DNA of 64,000 bases from Haematobia irritans (taxonomy: Eukaryota > Arthropoda > Insecta > Diptera > Muscidae), in contig NC_134398.1 of NCBI RefSeq assembly GCF_050003625.1, positions 66,162,891-66,226,890 of the forward strand, in the 5' to 3' direction. Below are positions 47,721 through 60,044 of the stretch, piece after piece. The notes under the pieces were generated by a model, which searched no databases, was not told where the DNA came from, and was given only the letters and a program-made list of their open reading frames with translations. Made by a program: the position numbers and the translations under genes. Within the stretch, counting starts at the first letter, position 1. Each line of letters starts with the position of its first letter.

Positions 47721-48322
47721 AGTGGTTTCACATTTCATTGACTCACATTGTGTGTAAAAATTAAGTACAAATAATTTTACTTATCATGCCAATTTTATTC
47801 GTTTTGAATTTTTGAGTCGAAAATGTCAAGGGTGTGAATTGGGATTATATCGAATAAATAATCCTCCCAGCAAAAAATGGAGCACTATTTCAGGATTGTA
47901 AGGTAAAGAGGCAGTACCAACTGCTTACAAAACAATCGAATCAGCGCTGATTTTTGTGGGCGATGTCCCGATTTAGAGCAGCTTCTATATAGCGCTGATA
48001 TAATTGCTCATTTTAATAGAAATATTGCTCAGAAGTGATATATAATCTTGAGTATAGCATGTTGGCGTGAAGGAGAACAGCACTACCTTTCATGCATCCA
48101 TAACATACTGCATGAATTTGTTGCAATAACGTAAAAGAGTGATCACAAACTAGTTTGGTTACTCGTTTACGTTATTGCCACCGATTCATTCAGTGTGTAT
48201 GCACTGCCTACTTTATTGTATACCAAAAAGCGCAACTAAACTCTTACTGCTGAAGTATTTTTTGCTGAGCTATGGCCCATGTCTAATACATGGCTGCATA
48301 ACGCAATAAGAATACTTCTGAG
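47721..48322. other. unassigned region
   Basis: A CAGCAAAAAATGGAG at 47872 resembles a family J end, but the rest does not align with family J. No gene. Confidence 0.4.
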
Positions 48323-48324
48323 TA

Positions 48325-48589
48325 CACAGAAAAAAATTTCACGAACATTTTTCCAATTAAAATTTTAATTGAGTTTTAAAAAATATTCAATTAAAAATTT
48401 AATTGATTCAACAAATTTTTTAATTGAAACAAAAATCAATCACAAAAATTAATAGTATCAATTAATTTTTTAATTGGATCAATTAATTTTTTAATTGATA
48501 CTATCATTTCTGTGATTGAAGACATTTCAATTAAAAAATTAATTGGATCAATTAATTTCGTGATTGAACCAGAAAAAATTTTTTGTGAG
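48325..48589. mobile_element. small family A element
   Basis: 265 bases, starting CACAGAAAAAAATTTC and ending AAATTTTTTGTGAG, with TA at 48323-48324 and 48590-48591. It sits directly before the next HINE. Confidence 0.8.
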
Positions 48590-48598
48590 TAAGTAAAT

Positions 48599-50457
48599 AT
48601 TTTTATACCCACCACCATAGAATGGTAACGGGGGTATAATAAGTTTGTCATTCCGTTTGTAACACATCGAAATATCAATTTCCGACTATATAAAGTATAT
48701 ATTCTTGATCAGGGAGAAATTCTAAGATGATATAACCATGTCCGTCTGTCTGTCTGTCTGTTGTAATCACGCTACAGTCTTCAATAATGAAGCAATCGTG
48801 CTGAAATTTTGCGCAAACTCGTCTTTTGTCTGGAGGCAGGTCAAGTTCGAAGATGGGCTATATCGGTCCAAGTTTTGGTATAGTCCCCATATAAACCGAC
48901 CTCCCGATTTGGGGTCTTGAGCTTATAGAAACCGTAGTTTTTATCCAATTCGTCTGAAATTTGAAGTCTAGAGGTATTTTAGGAATATAAAGAGATGTGC
49001 CAAAAATGGTGAGTATCGGTCCATGTTTTGGTATAGCCCCCATATAGACTGATCTCCAGATTTTACTTCTCGTGCTTATAGAAACCGTAGTTATTATCCA
49101 ATTTGCCTGAAATTGGAAATCTAGAGGTATTTTAGGACTATAAATAGGTGTGCCAAAAATGGTGAGTATCGGTCCATGTTTTGGTATAGCCCCCATATAG
49201 ACTGATCTCCAGATTTTACTTCTCGTGCTTATACAAACCGTAGTTATTATCCAATTTGCCTGAAATTGGAAATCTAGAGGTCTTTTAGGACCATAAAGAG
49301 GTGTGCCGAAAATGGGATGTATCGGTTCATGTTTTGGTATAGCCCTCATATAGACCAATCTCCCAATATTACTTCTTGCGCGTCTAGAAACTGTATTTTC
49401 TTTCCGATTTGCTTGAAATTCAAAATCTAGAGGTATTTTAAGACCACAAATAGGGGTTTCGAAAATGGGGAGTATCGGTTCATGTTTTGGTATAGCCCCC
49501 ATATAGACCGATTTCCCTATTTTACTTCTTGGGCGTCTAGATACTGTATTTTCTATCCGATTTGCTTGAAATTGAAAATCTAGAGGTATTTTAAGATCAC
49601 AAAAAGGTGTGTCGAAAATGGGGAGCAGTTTTGATATATCTCCCATATAAAGCGATCCCCCGATTTGGGGTCTTGAGCTACTAGAAACCGTAGTTTTTAT
49701 TCGATTTGCATAAAATTGGAAATCGAGATGTATTTTAGGACCACAAATAGGTGTGCAGACTGATCGCCCGATTTTAGATTTCGTAGTTTTTCGTAATTTG
49801 TCTGAAATTTGAATTCTAGAGGTATTTGAGGAACATTAAGAGGTGTGCCGAAAACTTTGAGTATTGGTCCATGTTTTGGTATAGCCCCCATATAGACCTA
49901 CCTCCCGGATTTAGTTCTTAGGCTGCTAGAATCTGTATTTTTTATCCACTTTGCCTTAAAATATAAATATACTGGTATTTTTGACCCTCAAAAATTTGTA
50001 TCGCATTTATTTCTACCGGTCAATTATGTAAGACATTTATCGTCGATCCGATTTCACTTCTTGAGGGTAAAGTAAAATTTCCAGATTTTACACCTCGTTA
50101 TCATTTAAATAATGGCGGTAAAAATCTGCGGATTTAAGATTTCAAATCAAGGCTTTTTTCATCATTTAAACGATAAGATTATGATTTCTCTAAAATTCAA
50201 ACAAAATTGGTTCTTATAAATCCAGAATCTGATCTAGTATTCATAGGTAGAATCTTTAAATTTATCTTCGGGAAGTGTACTGGTTGAATTGATCTGCTTG
50301 GGACAATATCTGTCATCAAACCCCCTTAAATCCTCATATATTATCAAGATACCCGCACCGACGAAGAGTTTTCAAAGGAAACTATTATATTTTATGCATG
50401 GTGCTGGGTATTTAAGATTCGGCCCGGCCGAACTTACTACTGCATATACTTGTTTTT
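48599..50457 (+). mobile_element. complete HINE, second subfamily
   Basis: 5' end TTTTATACCCACCACC, then TATATAAAGTATATATTC and ATGTCCGTCTGTCTG, typical of DINE-1. At least four internal units follow (TATCGGTCCATGTTTTGG near 49025, 49167, 49320 and 49473), mostly 153 bases apart but unrelated in sequence to those at 46160-47235. The 3' end has AAGATTCGGCCCGGCCGAAC and ATATACTTGTTTTT. A 262-codon minus frame (48858-49646) is a repeat artefact. Confidence 0.9.
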
Positions 50458-50459
50458 CA

Positions 50460-51360
50460 ATGCATCTGGCCACTTATTTTCGTCCTCAAATCCTTCGTCG
50501 GCACATATCCATTCTACGAGTATAACCAAAAGCCTTGACAGGCATATAAATTGAAGTAAGAAATCACAATAGATGGGCATTTACACAGTACGACTATGTC
50601 ATGCATCCTGTTCAGAAGCTAACACAACTCCATTGTTGCCCTCTTCCTAAGAGGGTCGTCTATTTGATTTGTCCTGTTGTACTTGAACCCTCTGTGTGTA
50701 CTAAATTCACTGCTTCGAACTTCGAATGTATTTGATGAGTGTGAATATTTTCAATTAAATGTCAAATCATGGCTCTTGATGTTGATATCGAGTTGTTTAA
50801 CTCGGTAGACCCCTACTACCTCATCAATTCTACAAAGCGGTGGTTATCACGGACATGGTGTTAGAAGTGATCTGGTGGTGGTGATGGTAGTTAGCTGTCA
50901 ATTGCTATTTGCATAAATAAATAAGAATGGAAAACTTGCTGAGGCATAAGGGTAGAACAATGTCGGCGACCACAACGATGCAAGAAAGTACTTTCAAGCA
51001 AAAAAGAAAAAAATGAAGTGAGCTTTCAAGCTTGAAATTGTATAAAGCAACAATTAATGCAATTGACAGCTACAACAACACAATACTGGGCCTTTTGTTA
51101 GATTCAATGGGAAGTAGTAACGAATAGCATGTAGTGCAATTATAGGACTAAAATAGAGTTTTCGGAATATTAAAAAGTAGTAGGAAGTAGTCTGTACCTA
51201 AGTTAGGATGAAGCTCATTCACATAAGGAAAAATTCAATAAAATTGGGCCAATAATATTTTTTCATTGAATAACGAAAATTTTCGTTTATTTACAATTTG
51301 ATTCGTTGGTTCAATTTCAAAAATATAGCAAAGTTTTTCCACCAGCGTACAGTCTCACCT
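50460..51360. other. unassigned region
   Basis: No gene or element recognised. Confidence 0.4.
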
Positions 51361-51361
51361 A

Positions 51362-51945
51362 CACCCTCAAAAAATCGCTTCTGTAACCTATACCCCAAAC
51401 ACATTTTGCTTCAAGCATATACATTTTCACAATTGATCCAAACAAAATATTGTTTGTTTGTTTATTTATTTATTTCATATTTATACTTATAAGTAAATTA
51501 TAAGCATAAATGAGGATATAGCTATGATATCGAAGGTCCTAAGCTTTATATATTCAAACATATTGTGTTTCACCTTAGGCATACACTGATAGAAAAAATT
51601 TTAATGAAATTTTCTTTGTGTTTATATATTTTTAAGGCGCCAATTGGTTATTTCCATTCTTTTACATGCAACATGCTCTCTAACATAAGTCTCTCTTTCT
51701 AAACACATATATGTTTATAAGCTATTTCTAAATTAATATATGTTTGCATCCAAGCATATTATATTTACAAACATTTTACATCCCAAATATAATATGTTCT
51801 AACATATTAACATATATGGCCCAAACATGTTCTGCTAGTTTATGAACATTATATGCTTGCACTTAAAAATATTGTGTTAAAAATTTGAGATCCAAACATT
51901 TGCACCCAAACATATGAAAAACAGTATTTTCGTCCGTATAGAGAT
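51362..51945 (+). mobile_element. TIR element, family D, copy
   Basis: Starts CACCCTCAAAAAATCGC after TA and ends near GAAAAACAGTATTTTCG. AACATATTATGTT-type words fill it. The right terminus is diverged. Confidence 0.75.
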
Positions 51946-52239
51946 TTGAATCACCAGCATCTTCTGAAGACAATATTTTTATGCAATTGCACTAAAAAGT
52001 ATTTATGTTTTTCGGGCGATACACAGCTTATATTCCTTATGAACGAGACGGAGCAAAATGTTAGTCAAAAAATATTGGAAATATTTAAATCTAAGGCCAT
52101 TGCATTAAATTTCGCAAATGTCCATTTATGATTTATCGGTCCATAAATACAAATTAGAGTATAGGTACATTTTATTCATTTTGATGAGTTTTCGACATAA
52201 CAGTGGTAATTTTAAAAGGAAAATGTGGGATTTTGGCCA

Positions 52240-52645
52240 TATTTTCCCAAATCGGAAGAACATATATACGTGGGCTTTGTCCAAATCTGAGAAATTTTGA
52301 ATAAATATGGCACACATTTCTAAAATTTAATTGTGCTCTCTGTGCAAAATTTTCGGAATGAAGTCATATGAATCTAAATCAGCCGAAAGATACATATGAG
52401 AGTTATATCTAAATCTGAACCGATTTTGACCAAATCTGGCATGCACAGCAAGAATGTTAACTCCATTCCCTGTGCATAATTTCAAGCAAATCGGAGTGAA
52501 ATTTTGACCTACGGTGGTCATATGAGTGTAAATCGGATGAAAGATATATTGGGAGCTGTATAGATACATACGTCAATTATGACTAGATCGGTGATAATTA
52601 TATATGCCAGCTATATCTAAATCTGAACCGACTGATCCTTCTTGG
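52240..52645 (-). mobile_element. HINE internal repeat fragment
   Basis: Two units with ATCTAAATCTGAACCGA and TCTGTGCAAAAT, the same subfamily as 1-340. No ends present. Confidence 0.7.
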
Positions 52646-52824
52646 CGTTAAATACAAATGCAAAAACGTATACTCTATAACAGGATTTGACAAATTTGAC
52701 AAACTTGAAAAATCCGGATTTTTTTTTATTAAATGAATTTTTCTATACTTTAAGTATTGGTTGTCTGAAGTGGCTGTATTTTTAGTATAATATGTAACAT
52801 AGAAGGCGCACAGAAGGCGCATCA

Positions 52825-53195
52825 TGAAAATTGCTTGAAATTGAAAAAAATTTCCAGATTTTACTTCTCGTAATCATTTAAATAATTGGGTTGAAAATAC
52901 ACATATTATAGATTTCAAATCAAGGCGTTATTTCATAATTTTCTTGCACACTTACAAGAGACGTTTATGGTTCCTCTAAAACTCAAAAAAAAAAAAATGG
53001 TTCTTATAAATTCAGAATCTGATCTAGTCTTCATAGGTAAAAATTTTACATTTATCTGTGGGAAGCGTACCGGTTGAACTGATCTGTCATCAAAACCCAT
53101 CTGAAATTTTAAAAGGAAACTATTACATTTGATTCATGGTGGTGGGTATTTAAGATTCGGCCCGGCGGAACTTACTTCTGTATATACTTGTTTGT
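52825..53195 (+). mobile_element. HINE 3' fragment
   Basis: TTCCAGATTTTACTTCTCG through AAGATTCGGCCCGGCGGAAC and GTATATACTTGTTTG align with the last 370 bases of the HINE at 48599-50457. Confidence 0.85.
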
Positions 53196-53199
53196 TATA

Positions 53200-54950
53200 A
53201 TTTAAGTTTGATTTAGCTATTTTGCTTCTCAACCTCGGGATTCTCATTGGACTTACCTTGGTAGACACTTTGATGCAAACTAGTTTATTTTTTTTTTTAC
53301 AGAAATAAACCCGAAGTTATGAAGTTTGTATCTTATCCCTTTTGTAAAGCTTGTAGAGAAAAATTATCACGTCAAAATAAAATTTAGTTTGTCTAAATCA
53401 TTCTTCACAAAAGAAAACTCTTTCCCTTCAAAAGTGTGATGTTCAATATGGACTCGTAAAGTCAATCTAAAATGGATTTGAAAACAAATCTTCATCCAAT
53501 ATGTGATCTTAGGTATTTTGGAGTTATGCGAAATAAATAGCAAATTGAACGTTTTTTGCGACATAACTCTAGAAACCATTCTGGAGATAATCGAATTTAA
53601 TCTATTCGACTCTCATTATAGCTGTTTTCACTCAAGAGGAATCACAGAAAAAAAAAACAGTTACAAGAAACAATAAAGGTATTCTTCCACATGTTTCCCC
53701 CATCATCACGATAAAATAAATTAAATTCTCGTGTCACTTTCATATTTACATACTCTCCTTTTTCACTGAATGTTATATCTTTGAAAACCCCATTTGAAAG
53801 CTGTCAACACCGGATACTATTATTTGCGTTGTGTTTGCTAAGGACAAGGCTCTTTCTTGGTTACATTTTTATTTATTGCTGTAAGCATTTCTTATAATAC
53901 GGCTCGTCTGTCTGATAGACAAGCAACAAAGCTAAAAGGCACAAATCAAACATGACTCAAGGATGATGCTGACGATGATAACATCCTTTAAAATCTATCT
54001 ATCTATTGACATAAGCAAACTTAAACTCAAACCAAACAAAAATTGGTGGTATATTTGCCGAAGCGAACATCAATATTACAAGGAAACTCAACTCTTGGGG
54101 ATATCAATGTCCTAAATAAATAAAACCGCTACGAAGAGGATATCTCTTTTTCTTTTGGGCCGTAATATATTCCGGTTTGAATGATAGACGTGGTTGATGT
54201 CTCTACAAGACATCAATATTGTAACGTCACTGAAGATTGATTTCATTCATCGATTGAAGTTATATGTGAAGTAATCCCAACCAATTTGGAGATTGTATGT
54301 AGTAAAGGATTAAGGAAAGTGTAACGTATAGGCATATATCTCACTTTACAGATATACAAAAACTTTGTTCTGGGTTGTTGGTTTTTTAACAGTACCACAC
54401 ATATATCACTGACGAGTTTTTGGTTGCTTGAAAATGTGAACAAATTTTCATAGTTTGGAAAGGGTGTAAGTAAATCTTAAAGAATTTCGGTATTGAAATC
54501 ACTGAACCCATCACCATGGTGATATTAGTTTATATTGTCAAGTTGCTATAGTTACTTGAACTTAACGCTGATATCAGTTCTTTGTAGAGAATGTAAAAGG
54601 GATCTATATGACTCAAGATTTAAATACAATTACTATTATATATTTATTGAATATTGGATTTGGCGATCTGAAGCGTTATTAAAGATAGGTCCTAAGGAAA
54701 ACTATACGAGGGTGGTGCGGTAAGCACCTAGCACCACTGAACAGTGCTTCAATCTTGTACATCGAATGAAGAAAAATTGAAGGGCCTTTTGTAGGAGGAA
54801 GAGCCTTTCTAATGTCAAAACTACGAAAATTTCGAAGTTTGATTCCAATTGGGACATTCCCTCACATACCTACCATACAAAGGGATCACAAATATTTGAT
54901 TGCATAGTGGATTGAAATAAACCAAATGATAGAATTGCCGAATAATACTA
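53200..54950. other. unassigned region
   Basis: No gene recognised. Frames below 71 codons, none with a recognisable domain. Confidence 0.4.
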
Positions 54951-54953
54951 TCA

Positions 54954-56614
54954 CACTCAAAGAAGAGTTTTCTTTTGTGAGGAACTAAGTTTTAGGCTTG
55001 CAAAGTCTTCTTTTGACGCTAAAGAATTTTGTTTAAAGGCAAATAAAAGAAAGTGTAGACAATTGTTGAATCGCATATCATAAATATGAGTTTGTTTGGT
55101 CTAAAAGAAAATATATTATAAGTAAGGGGAATTTCGTTCTTGCACTGAACAAAAGCATGTCCGGTTCGAAAGATTTTGTCTTTACTTTATAATTTTGGTA
55201 TTGATTCCGAGCCAAAGAAGCGGACAATACATGTAAGGATACTTTTAAGATACAATTCTCTTTTAAATTTGGGTTTTTTTGTACTTGCTTCTAGGGAGCA
55301 AATTTTAATTTTTCGTTTTTTTTCAGCTTTTTTTTCTTCATATGCTATCAAAGTTCTTTAAAAACAAGTTAACGACAACTTTATTTTCTAAATTAAGACT
55401 CGACTTCCAGTAGAAATAATGTTATTTTTCAAGTTAAAAAAGTCTTTAAAATAAAGTGTTGGAAAGCATGTCCTATATTTGAACGATTTTTTGCTTTGTA
55501 GTCAAGTTGCAAAAAGACAACAAATTTAAAGACAATTTCATTAAATTTAAAGAGATTTGTGAATTATTAAAGTCAAGTTGACCTTAGCCCAAACATTTTT
55601 TCTTTCATGTTATGATACTCATTTTACTGAAATCTCTTAATTATAAGGACAATACGACTTCATTGAAAAGTTTATCGACTTTTGGACAAGGAAAAAATCT
55701 TTATATTAGAGAAATGCGTTTTCTATGCTAAGCAAAATTTGCATTAGTATTTTAAAGGCATGAACTCTACAATATTTTTTTTCGGTGTGAGGTAGGTATT
55801 CTTTCCTTGGGTGCAGCAGTCTTTTTGTAACAAAAAAATGGAATCTTTAAATTTCATTTCTGTAGTCGAGTTGGTTTCATAATAATTAAAAGAATAGCCA
55901 TAAAATGCTAATTTTAAAAATGTAAATCTTTCCTTCAAACAAATAAAAACTGTAAAATGTTCCAGATTTTGTCTTTTTGGGGGCTTGTAACGCAAATAGA
56001 CTATCGCAAAATAAGCGACCTGCTTGGAAAATATAAATTAATACATACCATACTTTATATGAGATACACCCAAAGAAAAAATACTTTCCTCAGAAACAAA
56101 ATTTTAGACAAACGAAATTCTCCTTTCTTATGCTATGTTCCCACTGACTCGTTTTTCTTATTCGTTTATCCAAAACATTTGACCGTTCACACCGAGTTGA
56201 GATGTTTTAGTTTGACGGTTGCTTTGGAAACTCGAAATTCCCATTTACTCTAAATTCAAATATACTCACCTTTTGTTCAAATAAATACCGCTATGGGAAA
56301 GGGAAAACATTGTTTAAGTTATTTTTCACATTCTTATGTTCTTCAAAACTTTTGCTTTGAACTTGTATTGGGAAAACGACTCACTTTGAAATGCTTATAA
56401 AAGAAAATATTTCAAACCGCAAAACAGGATTGGTGAGAACGCTTTATTATAAAGTATATCCTTTTAAAGCAAACAAACTAAAATTTATGATATGTGATTC
56501 TATGATTGTTTCTAATTCTTTTTATTCGTCTTTAAAGAAAATTATTTAGCGTCAAAAGAAAACTTTGCTAGTCTAAAACTTCGTTCTTCACAAAAGAAAA
56601 CTCTTCTTTCAGTG
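54954..56614. mobile_element. TIR element, family H, with nested family E
   Basis: Long TIRs of about 40 bases: CACTCAAAGAAGAGTTTTC ... AACTAAGTTTTAG at the left and, inverted, AAAACTTCGTTCTTC ... GAAAACTCTTCTTTCAGTG at the right. TA follows the right end; the left flank is CA. About 1.02 kb without the nested element. No transposase. Confidence 0.85.
55143..55787 (+). mobile_element. TIR element, family E, nested in family H
   Basis: 645 bases, starting CACTGAACAAAAGCATG and ending AATATTTTTTTTCGGTG, flanked by TG on both sides. Closest relative in the window is 22487-22991. Confidence 0.8.
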
Positions 56615-56616
56615 TA

Positions 56617-57290
56617 GACTCAATTAAACAATAAACTGTAAAAAACGAATATGAGTTTTATTTTCTGAATTAAAAAATAAAACTCATTAAAAGAGGTTTG
56701 TTTACAACGTGTAAATTAATCTCGCTTTGCATAGTTTCATCCCATCTTTTATTTTTACGTTAAAAAAAACCCCTTATTTTTAGAATGGGTAGCCTTTTTT
56801 ATCACCACAGATTCTGAAAGAGTTTTCCGAGATGAATCTATACTAATAGAAAAAATTATGTTTCAAAATCGTTAACGTACGGTAACAAAATGAAAAGGAA
56901 ACGTTCAGAAAAACTCAATATGGAATGTTCTCGGCTTCGTCCACGGGCGTTCACGATTTCATGAACGGCTTCGTGTTTCTTTGGCCATAAAATGTCTCAA
57001 AATATTCGATATTCAACTGTGATTTATATAAAATGAAAGATCTCTGATATTTAAGTTTTTATTTGATTATATTCAATTATTAAAGAATTTTGTGGTTTGT
57101 CTTACCTTATGTTAGTGAATAAGAAAACTTTATAAGTGCAATAGAGAATAACCCGATGAAAGATTAAATGTAAGTGCATTCCCTTTTACCATCAGTTTAA
57201 CAATTGATGAAAAATTAAAAGTATTTTAATTGTTATATTATATATAATGTCAGATTCGATAAAATACGATCCCAGAAGAAACTGGAATCC
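56617..57290. other. unassigned region
   Basis: No gene or repeat recognised. Confidence 0.4.
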
Positions 57291-57293
57291 CCA

Positions 57294-57625
57294 CACTGAA
57301 AAAAATATTTACGCGATATTGAAGATTACGCAACCTAAATTTGCGAAATTTACAAAATATTAAGGACAAATTTCTTTAAAATAATGAAATTTTAATTAAA
57401 ATAAACTTTATAACCTTTGCTTCAAAATTTTTTTCACTAAATTTAGAACACAAATTTTGGGAATTTGCATCCCTTCGTTAAAGTCGCATGTTTTTGAACT
57501 AAGGTAAATTTTCCTTAAAATAAAGAAACGCATTTTTGATTTAAAGAAATCGTCCTTAAATCAACTGAAGTATTGAATCAATAGTTTTAAGATAAAAACA
57601 CTTCAAATATAGGCTAAGGGCGTTT
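57294..57625 (-). mobile_element. family E fragment
   Basis: CACTGAAAAAAATATTTACG, then TTAAGGACAAATTTCTTTAA, the inverse of the right half of 34038-34648. The other end is missing. Confidence 0.75.
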
Positions 57626-57888
57626 TCGTTTCGCAAAAAATATGTTGCCTTGGTGCTGCACTATTTTTTCCCTCATCGTATTTTCGCCCAAATGATAGTG
57701 TCATTCCAAAGTTATTGTATATTCATAATATTGTGAGTGACTCAGGATGTAAAATCTATGACATTGTCCTTTATATTTTGCAAACAATTCCTAGAATAAT
57801 GCACCTTTTTCCCAATCGAAATCGCCATAAGACTTATTTTGAGGATTGAGCATCTCTGGTTTAAAAGGTTTTTGGAATTAAGAGAACC

Positions 57889-59768
57889 TTTTTATACCCT
57901 CCACCATAGGATGGGGGTATATTAACTTTGTCATTCCGTTTGTAACATATCGAAATATTGCTCTAAGACCCCATAAAGTATATATATTCTGGGTCGTGGT
58001 GAAATTCTGAGTCGATCTAAGCATGTCCGTCCGTCCGTCTGTCCGTCTGTCCGGCTGTCCGTCCGTCTGTGGAAATCACGCTAACTTCCGAACGAAACAA
58101 GCTATCGACTTGAAACTTGGCACAAGTAGTTGTTATTGATGTAGGTCGGATGGTATTGAAAATGGGTCATATCGCACCACGTTTACGTATAGCCCCCATA
58201 TAAACCGATCCCCAAATTTGGCTTGGGGAGCCTCCCGGAGCAGCAAAATTCATCCGATCCGGTTGAAATTTAGTACGTGGTCTTAGTATACGGTTTTTAA
58301 CAACCATGCAAAAATTGGTCCATATCGGTCCATAATTATATATAGCCCCCATATAAACCGATCCCCAGATTTGACCTCCGGAGCCTCTTGGAGGGGCAAA
58401 ATTCATCCGATCCGGTTGAAATTTGGTACCTGATGTTAGTTTACGGCCTCTCATAACCATGCAAAAATTGGTCCATATCGGTCCATAATTATATATAGCC
58501 CCCATATAAACCGATCCCCAGATTTGAACTCCGGAGCCTCTTGGAAGAGCAAAATTCATCCTATCCAGTTGAAATTTGGTACATGGTGTTAGTATATGGT
58601 CTCTAACAACCATGCAAAAATTGGTCCATATCGGTCCATAATTATATATAGTTCCCATATAAACCGTCCCCAGATTTGACGTCCGGAACCTCTTGGAGGA
58701 GCAAAAGTCATCCGATACGGTTGAAATTTGGTACATTTTGTCAATATATGGCCTCTAACAGCCATGTAAAAATTGGTCCATATCGGTCTTTAGTTATATA
58801 TAGCCGATGACTTATTACACAAAAATTGGTCCATATCGCCAAAAATAATCTACCAAAACTTTATTTCCATAGAAAATTTTGTCAAATTTTATTACTATAG
58901 AAAGTTTTGTCAAAATTTCATTTCTATAGAAAGTTTTGTCAAAAGTTTATTTCTATACAAATGTTTGTCAAAATTTTATTTCCATAGAAAATTTTGTCAA
59001 AATTTTATTTCTATAGAAAATTTTGTAATCTACCTAAACTTTATTTCCATAGAAAATTTTGTCAAATTTTATTACTATAGAAAGTTTTGTTAAAATTTCA
59101 TTTCTATAGAAAGTTTTGTCAAAAGTTTATTTCTATAGAAATGTTTGTCAAAATTTTATTTCTATAGAAAATTTTGTAAAATATTTATTTCTGTAGAAAA
59201 TTTTGTCAACATTTTATTTCTATACAAAATTTTGTCAAAATTTTATTTCTATACAATATTTTGTCAACATTTTATTTCTATAGAAATTTTTGTCAAAATT
59301 GTATTGCTATAGAAAATTTTGTCAACAGTTTACTTCCATAGAAAATTTTGTCAACATTTTATTTCTATAGAAAATTTTGTCAAGTTTTTATTTCTATAGA
59401 AAATTTTGTCAAATTTTTATTTCTATAGAAAATTTTGTCAAAATTTTATTTCTATAGAAAATTTTGTCAAGGTTTCATTTCTATAGAAAATTTTGTCAAA
59501 ATTTTATTTCTATAGAAAATTTTGTCAAACTAGATTATATACGTATTTAATCGGCCTTTTTTTGTTTAATATATACCCCGTATGGGCTAACTTACAATTT
59601 AGAAGACAGTGTTAAAAAGTTTTACGATACCTTGCCATCGGCAAGTGTTATCGCAACCCAAGTAATTCGATTGTGGATGACAGCCTTTAGTAGAAGTTCC
59701 TACGCAATCCATGGTGGAGGGTACATAAGATTCGGCCTGGCCGAACTTACGGCCGTATATACTTGTTT
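57889..59768 (+). mobile_element. complete HINE (DINE-1-like)
   Basis: 5' end TTTTTATACCCTCCACC with a facing GGGGGTATA (a 5' stem), CCCATAAAGTATATATATTC and GTCCGTCCGTCTGTCC. About four 153-base units follow (CATATCGGTCC at 58321, 58474 and 58627), then a 700-base array of the 29-base unit (58855-59535). The 3' region holds AAGATTCGGCCTGGCCGAAC and CGGCCGTATATACTTG. It is the mirror-orientation sister of 45483-47507. The 189-codon minus frame at 58167-58736 is a repeat artefact. Confidence 0.93.
58855..59535. repeat. 29-base tandem array within HINE
   Basis: About 23 copies of a unit such as TTTCTATAGAAAATTTTGTC. A higher-order duplication is visible: AATCTACC-AAACTTTATTTC opens the array at 58850 and reappears at 59028, with the following roughly 120 bases also repeated. 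Confidence 0.9.
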
Positions 59769-59894
59769 AATTTGAAGTATTCGTTATAATTTGGATTTTT
59801 AAACTAGCATTTGTTTGTAATGAATAGCTTTATTATTATACCGTGAAAAGAGAATGAAAATTTAATAAATAAGATCTGCACCATAATATTAATT

Positions 59895-60038
59895 TTATTG
59901 ATCCTTGATTTAAAGCCAGATAGGTCGCTAAAAAATATTTTTATTTTAAAGAAGCCGCATCTTTGGCTCGGAATTAATACCAAAATCCTTAAAGAAAAGT
60001 CAAAATCTTTGGATCCAAGTAAACTGTTTGTTTGAGTG
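59895..60038. mobile_element. family E end fragment
   Basis: AAGCCAGATAGGTCGCTAAA through GATCCAAGTAAACTG and GAGTG are the inverse of the left 140 bases of 34038-34648. Confidence 0.75.
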
Positions 60039-60044
60039 CAGCGA

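Noticed and set aside
48858..49646. 262-codon minus open frame
   Set aside because: Runs along 153-base HINE units; since 153 is 51 codons the frame stays open through repeats. The translation is itself a tandem repeat without domain character.
58167..58736. 189-codon minus open frame
   Set aside because: Same artefact within HINE tandem units. The 163-codon frame at 46325-46816 is another example.
58855..59535. CRISPR-like regular array
   Set aside because: Units are contiguous and imperfect with no unique spacers, inside a eukaryotic HINE.
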